This document shows positions 1-5,333 of a stretch of 10,744 nt of DNA, piece by piece (position 1 is the stretch's first letter; each line of letters starts with the position of its first letter). Source of the DNA: CAYRZF01 sp964428805 (GTDB lineage: Bacteria; Methylomirabilota; Methylomirabilia; Rokubacteriales; CSP1-6). Location: NCBI GenBank assembly GCA_964428805.1, contig CAYRZF010000073.1:1-10744 (forward strand). The letters are read 5' to 3'. Below the pieces are notes generated by a model, which saw nothing but the letters and a program-made list of their open reading frames with translations, had not been told where the DNA came from and ran no database searches. The translations under genes and the position numbers were made by a program.

Positions 1-236
1 GCCGCGCCTTCCGACTGGCGGCGCGTGTCCCGACTCTGAAACAACTCGTCGGCGATGTAGAGCGCAGCCAGCACCGCGAGCTTCTGCGGGTCCTGGGGAG
101 CCCTCTCTCCCTGGATCTGCTTGACGATCTTCTCGACGTGGGCGACCAGTTTCCGGACGTACTCCGGGGCGGCTTCGCTCTTGATGGTGTATTTCTGGCC
201 GAGGAGGTTGAACTCCACCCGATTGGGTTTGGTCAC
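1..236 (-). CDS. zapA: Cell division protein ZapA (3' end outside window)
   Basis: ZapA is a small cytoplasmic protein that binds FtsZ and bundles its protofilaments to stabilise the Z-ring. The 78 visible codons begin with the family's N-terminal pattern: a short beta strand (NRVEFNLLGQKYTIKSEA) followed by EYVRKLVAHVEK and a helix that includes KLAVLAALYIADELF. The start is GTG at 236-234. It overlaps the TGA stop of the upstream coiled-coil gene in a GTGA 4-nt junction, which implies translational coupling. The expected C-terminal coiled coil begins near the edge and continues outside the window. The order pheT - small coiled coil - zapA is common in bacteria and supports the call. The gene is truncated only by the window boundary. 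Confidence 0.88.
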   Translation of the reverse strand, partial: MTKPNRVEFNLLGQKYTIKSEAAPEYVRKLVAHVEKIVKQIQGERAPQDPQKLAVLAALYIADELFQSRDTRRQSEGA

Positions 237-499
237 GAGGCCTCCAGCTTACCGAGCTCCTTCAGGATGGTCTCGACCTGGGCCAGCACCGCCTTGCGCT
301 CCTGGCGGAGCCGCGCCAGCTCCCCGCGCTCCTGCTCCGACGGCCCGGCGCGGGCGCGGAGATCTTCCAGTTCCCTGGCCTGTTCGGCCGCCCGCTTCTC
401 CAGGGTCGCCCGCTCCGCCCGGAGCCGCGCGATCAGCTCGGCGGCGCGGCGCACGGCCTTCTCCAGCTGATTCAGCCGTTCCACCAGCCCCTCGGCCAT
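233..499 (-). CDS. Small coiled-coil protein, ZapB-like
   Basis: An 88-residue, highly charged protein, almost entirely predicted coiled coil: heptad leucines in LVERLNQLEKAV, ELIARLRAERATLEKR and ELARLRQERKAVLAQVETILKEL, rich in Glu, Arg and Ala. A Gly-Pro in the middle probably breaks the coil. It has no signal peptide or membrane segment. Proteins of this size and composition next to zapA are usually annotated as ZapB-like cell-division factors, but coiled coils give little sequence specificity, so the function is inferred mostly from position. The ATG at 499 shares its A with the pheT stop (TGATG). An alternative GTG at 502 would add one Met and overlap pheT by 4 nt (GTGA). The gene is translationally coupled to both neighbours. 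Confidence 0.72.
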   Translation of the reverse strand: MAEGLVERLNQLEKAVRRAAELIARLRAERATLEKRAAEQARELEDLRARAGPSEQERGELARLRQERKAVLAQVETILKELGKLEAS

Positions 500-2910
500 C
501 ACGCCCCCCGAACGCTGATCCTGAAGCGGGTTCTCACGGCCTCGACGATGGCCGTGTGGAGGGCATTGACCTCATTGTCCGTCAACGTCCGATCGTCGGC
601 CTGGAACACGAGGCTCCACGCCACGCTCCTCATGCCGGATTCCACGCCCTTGCCGGAATAGACGTCGAAGAGCGTCACGCTCTTGAGCAGCGCTCCACCC
701 CGTTTCCGGACCTCGCTCTCGACGTCGGCCACGTTCAGCTCCTGAGGCATAACGAACGCGACATCGCGCTGGACGGCGGGGAAGCGCGGCAGCTCCCGGT
801 ACCGGACCGAGCGAGGCGGCAGCGCGCCAAGCCGATCCAGCGAAAGCTCGGCCAGGTACACCGGCCCGGGAAGATCATATCCCTCTTGAGGGCGGAGGGC
901 GAGTTCGCCGAACCACCCCACCACGTCCCCCGCGACGATGAACTCGCCGCTTCGCCCTTCCTCGAGGAACGAGAGGGCGCTCGCCCGCACCTCATACCCC
1001 TCGACGCCGAGGGAAATCAGGACGTGCTCGGCGACGCCCTTGGCGTCGTAGAGGTCGGCCGGCTCGCGCCCCCCGAACCAGCTCCGATCGGAACGGAGGC
1101 CGGTGAGGGCCATCCCCACCCGCAGTTCCTCCCGCGCCAACCCGGCGGGCCCGCCGGAGCGGAAGACGCGCCCCACCTCGAAGCAGCGCACGTCGGGGAT
1201 CTGCCGATGGCGATTCGTCGCCACCGCCTCCAGCAGTCCGGCGACGAGCGTGGGGCGGAGGATCGAGCGCTCCTGGCTCAACGGGTTCCGCAACGCCAGG
1301 AGGTCGGGCGAGGCCGGGTCCCAGCCCAGGAGCCGGAGCCGCGCCGGATCCACGAAGCTGTAGGTGATTACCTCGGCGAGTCCGGCTGCCGAGAGCGCCT
1401 GGCGAACCAGCCTCACGCGACGGAGAGACGGCGGCTGGCGCACCGGGGTCAGGCTCCCGCCCGGAAGCGTGGCGGGAATCCGATCATACCCCCAGACCCG
1501 GATCACCTCTTCAGCAAGATCGTCCTCCTCGAAAACATCCCGCCGGAAACTCGGGACGACAATCTCGGCAGGGGACTTGGCCTCGTCCACGGCGAAGCCA
1601 AGCCTCTGGAGGATATGGACCACCACCTCTTTGGGAGGGCAAACCCCGACGACGCGCTGGATCCGCTCGAGCCGGAGCGGGATGCGCGGATGCGGGCGCG
1701 GCGACGGATAGACGTCGAGGACGCCCTTCGCCACCGTGCCGCCGCCGAGATCGGCCATGAGCTGGGCGCCGCGATCCAGGGCCTCCTTCAGGCCTTCGAT
1801 GTCGGCCCCGCGCTCGAAGCGGTAGGCCGCCTCCGTGGCAAGCCCGAGGCGCTTCGCCGTGCGCCGGACGGAGGCCGGATTGAAGTAGGCGCTCTCAAGC
1901 AGGACGCCGGTGGTGCCCTCACTTACCTCCGTGTTGACCCCACCCATGACCCCCGCGAGTCCGATCCCCCGCTCGGCGTCGGCGATCAGAAGCATCGAGT
2001 CGTTCAGCGTCCGATCCTGGCCGTCAAGAGTGACGAGACGTTCTCCCGGGCGGGCGCGGCGCACGACGATCTTCCGCTGGGCGAGCGTCTCGAAGTCAAA
2101 AGCGTGCAGCGGGTGCCCCAGCTCCCAGAGGACGTAATTGGTCGCGTCCACCAGGTTATTGATGGGCCGGAGCCCCACGGCGCGGAGGCGCTGGGCAAGC
2201 CAGGGCGGCGAGGGAGCGACCGTGAGCCCCGTGATGAGGCGCGCGGCGTAGCGCGGGCAGAGCTCCGGATCCTCCACCTCCACCTGGGCAAGGGTTCCGA
2301 TCTCGGTCTCTCCCTCTTTCATCGCGATCACCGGGAAGCGGAACGGGGCTCCCGTCAGGGCCGCCACCTCGCGGGCCACTCCGACGACAGACAGACAATC
2401 CGGCCGGTTGGGGGTGACTTCCACTTCGAGAATGAAGTCGTCCAACCCGAGATAGGTCACGAGGTCGCTGCCCAGCGGCGCGTCGGACGCGAGGAGGAGG
2501 ATGCCCTCGGCGTCGTCGCCGATCCCGAGCTCCTTTTCCGAGCAGAGCATGCCTTCGGAGCGCTGGCCCCGAATCGTGGCGGCTTTGACCTTTCCCCGGC
2601 CGGGAAGGGCGGATCCGGGCGGGGCGAAGGCGGCGCGGACGCCCGCCGTCACATTCGGGGCGCCGCAGACGACGGTGAAGCGCCGGTCCGCCGTCGCGAC
2701 CCGGCAAAGAATCAGCCGATGGCCCGAGGAGGTGGCGCCGAGTTCTTTCTCGATCGCCTCCACCTCGCCGACGACGACGCCGGAGAGCCCGGTGACGAGG
2801 GGCACAACCTCGGCCACCTCGATGCCCGCGTTCGTCAGGCGGTCGGCGACAGCCTGGGCGGAGACATGCGTCACCACGTACTCCTTGATCCAGCGGTAGC
2901 TGATCTTCAT
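499..2910 (-). CDS. pheT: Phenylalanyl-tRNA synthetase beta subunit
   Basis: Beta subunit of the cytoplasmic alpha2-beta2 PheRS, which charges tRNA-Phe and hydrolyses mischarged Tyr-tRNA-Phe. The 803-residue protein has the normal bacterial length and domain order. It starts MKISYRWIKEYV. An EMAP/tRNA-binding fold spans about 41-150, and EVTPNRPDCLSVVGVARE lies at 163-181. The B3/B4 editing region is about 215-390, B5 about 405-480, a catalytic-like core follows, and the C-terminal anticodon-binding FDX-ACB domain is about 706-800 (RYRELPRFPAVQRDVAF). The frame stays open upstream into pheS, but the start is set at ATG 2910 because the family N-terminus begins there and an AGGGG lies 9 nt before it. 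That Shine-Dalgarno lies in the outer arm of a palindromic repeat. The stop overlaps the next gene (TGATG). Confidence 0.97.
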   Translation of the reverse strand: MKISYRWIKEYVVTHVSAQAVADRLTNAGIEVAEVVPLVTGLSGVVVGEVEAIEKELGATSSGHRLILCRVATADRRFTVVCGAPNVTAGVRAAFAPPGSALPGRGKVKAATIRGQRSEGMLCSEKELGIGDDAEGILLLASDAPLGSDLVTYLGLDDFILEVEVTPNRPDCLSVVGVAREVAALTGAPFRFPVIAMKEGETEIGTLAQVEVEDPELCPRYAARLITGLTVAPSPPWLAQRLRAVGLRPINNLVDATNYVLWELGHPLHAFDFETLAQRKIVVRRARPGERLVTLDGQDRTLNDSMLLIADAERGIGLAGVMGGVNTEVSEGTTGVLLESAYFNPASVRRTAKRLGLATEAAYRFERGADIEGLKEALDRGAQLMADLGGGTVAKGVLDVYPSPRPHPRIPLRLERIQRVVGVCPPKEVVVHILQRLGFAVDEAKSPAEIVVPSFRRDVFEEDDLAEEVIRVWGYDRIPATLPGGSLTPVRQPPSLRRVRLVRQALSAAGLAEVITYSFVDPARLRLLGWDPASPDLLALRNPLSQERSILRPTLVAGLLEAVATNRHRQIPDVRCFEVGRVFRSGGPAGLAREELRVGMALTGLRSDRSWFGGREPADLYDAKGVAEHVLISLGVEGYEVRASALSFLEEGRSGEFIVAGDVVGWFGELALRPQEGYDLPGPVYLAELSLDRLGALPPRSVRYRELPRFPAVQRDVAFVMPQELNVADVESEVRKRGGALLKSVTLFDVYSGKGVESGMRSVAWSLVFQADDRTLTDNEVNALHTAIVEAVRTRFRISVRGA

Positions 2911-2919
2911 GTCGCTCGT

Positions 2920-3018
2920 CCCCTCACCCTGCCCGGACTCCCCCCTCACCTGTGTCCTCTCCCCCCGTGGGGGAGAGGGTTGGGTGAGGGGGTCCGGAGG
3001 ATACAGGTGAGGGGGAGA
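2920..3018. repeat. Nested palindromic element, copy 1 (pheS/pheT junction)
   Basis: An intergenic-type repeat with two nested inverted repeats. The inner 52-nt unit (2941-2992) has CCCCCTCACC and CCTCTCCCCC mirrored by GGGGGAGAGG and GGGTGAGGGGG around a very short loop. The outer arms are CCCCTCACC (2920-2928) and GGTGAGGGG (3006-3014). The inner unit is nearly identical to that of copy 2 at 4428-4479. The 14-mer at 3005-3018 is the exact reverse complement of 4403-4416. Read on the minus strand it encodes the tail of PheS. It looks like a mobile or REP-like palindrome inserted at the natural end of pheS. There is no U-tract, so it is not an intrinsic terminator. Confidence 0.85.
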
Positions 3019-4033
3019 ATTGCGAGAGAAAGCGCAGGTCGTTCTCGAAGAACAGGCGGATGTCGTCAATGCCGTACTTAAGCATCGCGATCCGTTCGAC
3101 GCCCATGCCGAAGGCCCACCCCGTGACGGCCTCGGGGTCATAGCCCACGTTCCTGAGCACCTGGGGGTGCACCATCCCCGAGCCGAGAATCTCGAGCCAT
3201 CCCGACTGCTTGCAGACGCGGCATCCCTGGCCGCCGCAGGCGAAGCAGCGCACGTCCATCTCGGCCGAGGGTTCGGTGAACGGGAAGAAGCTTGGGCGGA
3301 AACGGATCTCCGTCCTCGGTCCGAACAGCTCGCGCGCGAACAACTCGAGGGTCCCCTTGAGATCGGCCATGGAGATGCTCCGGTCCACGGCGAGGCCCTC
3401 GACCTGGTGGAACATCGGCGAGTGGGTGATGTCGGCGTCGCGGCGATAGACCTTCCCGGGGCAGATGATCCTCACCGGTGGCGGCTGCGCCTTCATGACG
3501 CGGATCTGGACAGGAGAGGTGTGCGTGCGGAGCAGCACGTCGTCCGACAGATAGAAGGTGTCCTGCATGTCCCGGGCCGGGTGGTCTCTGGGGATATTCA
3601 GAGCCTCGAAGTTGTAGAAGTCCGACTCCACCTCCGGCCCCTCGGCCACGGCGAAGCCCAGCCCCTGGAAGATCTCGATGATTTCGTCCTGCACGAGGCT
3701 GAGCGGGTGAAGCGCGCCCGTCGTCGGACGGCGTCCGGGGAGCGTGAGATCCACCCGCTGGGCTGCCAGCTCTCGGCGGCGTTCGGCCGCCTTCACCTCG
3801 GCCAGGCGCTCTCCGAGCAGGCTCTCGATCTCAGCCTTGGCCTGATTGGCTTGACGCCCGACTTCGGGGCGCTCGGAGAGTGGGAGCGAGGGGAGCGACC
3901 GGAGGAGTTGGGTGAGGATCCCCTGCCGGCCGAGGTACTTCACGCGGACCTGCTCGAGGTCGGCGCTGGATTGGGCCCCGGCCAGGTTGGCGCGGGCCCC
4001 CTTTAGGATCTTCGTGACCCGCTTATCTGGCAC
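2924..4033 (-). CDS. pheS: Phenylalanyl-tRNA synthetase alpha subunit with a repeat-encoded C-terminal tail
   Basis: Catalytic alpha subunit of PheRS, forming Phe-AMP and transferring Phe to tRNA-Phe. Visible features are an N-terminal tRNA-binding coiled coil (about 1-95), class II motif 2 (YRRDADITHSPMFHQVEG, 196-213), a four-Cys cluster (C263, C266, C271, C274) and motif 3 (GWAFGMGVERIAMLKYGI, 305-322). The usual bacterial C-terminus (RFLSQF) is reached at residue 339. Here 30 more residues follow, including PHPTLSPTGGED, encoded entirely by the palindromic element at 2920-3018, so the natural stop appears to have been displaced. The start is GTG 4033, overlapping the rplT stop by 11 nt and preceded by GAAGG. 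It fits the usual PheS N-terminal length. The TGA stop is itself inside the repeat arm. pheT follows after 13 nt. Confidence 0.96.
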   Translation of the reverse strand: MPDKRVTKILKGARANLAGAQSSADLEQVRVKYLGRQGILTQLLRSLPSLPLSERPEVGRQANQAKAEIESLLGERLAEVKAAERRRELAAQRVDLTLPGRRPTTGALHPLSLVQDEIIEIFQGLGFAVAEGPEVESDFYNFEALNIPRDHPARDMQDTFYLSDDVLLRTHTSPVQIRVMKAQPPPVRIICPGKVYRRDADITHSPMFHQVEGLAVDRSISMADLKGTLELFARELFGPRTEIRFRPSFFPFTEPSAEMDVRCFACGGQGCRVCKQSGWLEILGSGMVHPQVLRNVGYDPEAVTGWAFGMGVERIAMLKYGIDDIRLFFENDLRFLSQFSPSPVSSGPPHPTLSPTGGEDTGEGGVRAG

Positions 4034-4382
4034 CCTGGGCCTTCGCGGTTTCGGCCAGCTTGGCGAACGCCCCCGGGTCCTTCGTCGCCAGCTCGGCCAG
4101 TATCTTCCGATCCAGGGCGACGCCGGCTTTCTTCAGCCCATTCATGAAGGAGGAGTAGGACAGCCCCAGAGACCGGGCGGCGGCGTTGATCCGGATGATC
4201 CAGAGCGAGCGGAAGCGGCGCTTTTTTTGCCGCCGGTCCCGGTACGCGAAGGCGCCGGCGCGAAGCAACGTCTCCGTGGCCGTCCTGAAGAGGCGGCGGC
4301 GCCCCCCCACGTACCCTTTGGCTTGCTTCAGGATCTTTTTGCGGCGGCGCGCTTTCTTGGGCCCGCCCTTGGCTCGTGGCAT
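4023..4382 (-). CDS. rplT: 50S ribosomal protein L20
   Basis: L20 is an early assembly protein that binds 23S rRNA. In several bacteria it also represses its own operon by binding the mRNA. The 119-residue product has the normal length. Hallmarks are MPRAKGG followed by a long basic N-terminal extension (KKARRRKKILKQAKGYVGGRRRLFRTA), AYRDRRQKKRRFRSLWIIRINAAAR, and GLSYSSFMNGLKKAGVALDRKILAELA. The start ATG 4382 is chosen by homology and an AGGAG 7 nt upstream. The open frame extends further upstream only through the palindromic repeat. It follows rpmI after an unusually long gap of 117 nt filled by repeat copy 2. It overlaps pheS by 11 nt, suggesting coupled translation. Confidence 0.97.
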   Translation of the reverse strand: MPRAKGGPKKARRRKKILKQAKGYVGGRRRLFRTATETLLRAGAFAYRDRRQKKRRFRSLWIIRINAAARSLGLSYSSFMNGLKKAGVALDRKILAELATKDPGAFAKLAETAKAQGAR

Positions 4383-4402
4383 GACATCGCTCCTATCGGT
4401 TA

Positions 4403-4492
4403 TCTCCCCCTCACCTCTTTCCTCCGCCCCCCTCACCTTTGCCCTCTCCCCCAACGGGGGAGAGGGTTGGGTGAGGGGGATGGGGTGAGGGG
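4403..4492. repeat. Nested palindromic element, copy 2 (rpmI-rplT gap)
   Basis: Second copy of the nested palindrome. The inner unit (4428-4479) has a perfect 11-bp inverted repeat (CCCTCTCCCCC / GGGGGAGAGGG, 3-nt loop) flanked by CCCCCTCACC and GGGTGAGGGGG. The outer arms are CCCCTCACC (4407-4415) and GGTGAGGGG (4484-4492). It matches the inner unit of copy 1 in the same orientation with only a few differences, mainly around the loop and left arm. It fills nearly the whole gap between rpmI and rplT and would fold into a strong hairpin in the mRNA just upstream of the rplT Shine-Dalgarno (4390-4394). No U-tract follows on either strand. Confidence 0.85.
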
Positions 4493-4499
4493 CGTTTTC

Positions 4500-4697
4500 T
4501 CAGAGGTAGGGTAGGAGGCGCTTGATCCGGCGCGCGTCTTCCTTGGACACGAGGGTGGCCGTCCGGAGCCGGCGCCGCCGCTTCGGCGACTTCCACTCCA
4601 GCAGGTGACTCTTCCAGCCCCTCCGGCGCTTGATCTTTCCGGAGGCGGTGGCCTTGAAGCGCTTGGCCGCGCTGCGCTTGGATTTCATCTTCGGCAT
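4500..4697 (-). CDS. rpmI: 50S ribosomal protein L35
   Basis: L35 is a small basic protein of the large ribosomal subunit. The 65-residue product has the family's N-terminus (MPKMKSKRSAAKRFKATASGKIKRRR) and the C-terminal half typical of L35 (SPKRRRRLRTATLVS, ending RIKRLLPYL). Length is normal. The start ATG 4697 has GGAGG six nt upstream, and infC ends only 12 nt before it. This is the standard infC-rpmI-rplT order. After the stop comes repeat copy 2 rather than the usual short spacer to rplT. Confidence 0.97.
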   Translation of the reverse strand: MPKMKSKRSAAKRFKATASGKIKRRRGWKSHLLEWKSPKRRRRLRTATLVSKEDARRIKRLLPYL

Positions 4698-4709
4698 GCG
4701 AGCCTCCGT

Positions 4710-5228
4710 TTAACGACGCGCCTTGGCGGAGAGGATCATCGTGAGCATGCGCCCCTCCATCCTCGGATGGTGTTCGATCACGGCGAGGTCCGAAACGGTC
4801 TGGGCCATCCGATTGAGGAGCTTCCAGCCGAGCTCAGTGTGGGCCATCTCCCGCCCCTTGAACCGCACGGTCACTTTGGCCTTGTTGCCGTCCTCGAGGA
4901 AGCGCCGGACGTGCTTGGCCTTGAAGTCGAAATCGTGAGCATCCGTCTTCGGCCCCATCTTGACTTCCTTCACCTGGATGATCGTCTGCTTCTTTCGCGC
5001 CTCTTTCTGCCGCCGGGCCTGCAGGTACTTGTACTTCCCGAAATCCATGATCCGGCACACCGGTGGGTTGGCTTCGGGCGCCACCTCCACCAGGTCCAGG
5101 CCGCGCTGAACCGCCTGCTCCAGCGCCTGGCTGATGGGCAGGACGCCCAGCTGTTCACCTTCCGGGCTGACTACGCGGACCTCCCGGACTCGAATGCCTT
5201 CGTTAATGCGAATGTCTTTCGACTGGAT
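4710..5228 (-). CDS. infC: Translation initiation factor IF-3, likely AUC start
   Basis: IF-3 binds the 30S subunit, keeps it apart from the 50S and rejects initiation at non-standard start codons. The 172-residue product shows the N-domain (RINEGIRVREVRVVSPEGEQLGV and LDLVEVAPEANPPVCRIMDFGKYKY), a lysine-rich linker helix (ARRQKEARKKQ) and the C-domain (VKMGPKTDAHDFDFKAKHVRRFLEDG, KVTVRFKGREMAH). The only conventional in-frame start is GTG 5258, whose upstream purines (AAGGG) abut it with no usable spacing. A perfect AGGAGG lies six nt before the in-frame codon ATC at 5228-5226, giving the normal IF-3 length. E. coli infC uses AUU, and discrimination against such codons by IF-3 itself is the known autoregulatory device. 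I therefore take AUC as the start. Confidence 0.95.
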   Translation of the reverse strand: MQSKDIRINEGIRVREVRVVSPEGEQLGVLPISQALEQAVQRGLDLVEVAPEANPPVCRIMDFGKYKYLQARRQKEARKKQTIIQVKEVKMGPKTDAHDFDFKAKHVRRFLEDGNKAKVTVRFKGREMAHTELGWKLLNRMAQTVSDLAVIEHHPRMEGRMLTMILSAKARR

Positions 5229-5234
5229 CGTCGT

Positions 5235-5240
5235 CCTCCT
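5235..5240 (-). promoter_or_regulatory. infC Shine-Dalgarno (AGGAGG) deciding the AUC start
   Basis: A full AGGAGG on the minus strand is followed by the six-nt spacer ACGACG and then ATC in the infC frame. No ATG, GTG or TTG lies at a suitable distance, so the site argues that translation begins at ATC 5228 rather than at the upstream GTG 5258. Confidence 0.7.
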
Positions 5241-5289
5241 CAGCCGTGGGGTGACCACCCCTTGGGAACTCGTCCCGCGGCTTCTATTT

Positions 5290-5318
5290 CCTCCCGGCGC
5301 CCTCGGGGCGAGGGGAGG
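5290..5318 (-). other. GC-rich hairpin in the thrS-infC spacer
   Basis: The spacer between thrS and infC holds an inverted repeat, CCTCCC (5313-5318) with GGGAGG (5290-5295). Inside it is CCCTCG-CCC-CGAGGG (5300-5314), so alternative foldings compete. A separate small hairpin, GCTCC-TAGA-GGAGC, spans the thrS stop. No U-run follows, so it is not an intrinsic terminator. It could be a structured infC leader or an mRNA processing site. The role is unknown. Confidence 0.35.
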
Positions 5319-5333
5319 CGGGCCCTGGCTCCT

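Noticed and set aside
121..3081. A 986-codon open frame on the plus strand opposite pheT, and similar long plus-strand frames opposite pheS, thrS and the aroF genes
   Set aside because: They mirror the codon structure of well-recognised minus-strand genes, are rich in Arg, Pro, Gly and Ala as expected for antisense of G+C-rich genes, and show no family motifs or start signals.
2911..3141. Upstream extension of pheT by 77 codons
   Set aside because: The extension overlaps pheS in another frame and reads through the palindromic repeat. The PheT family N-terminus begins at ATG 2910 with its own Shine-Dalgarno.
4383..4454. Upstream extension of rplT by 24 codons
   Set aside because: It lies entirely in the repeat and spacer. 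L20 proteins begin MPRxK as at 4382, where a good Shine-Dalgarno is present.
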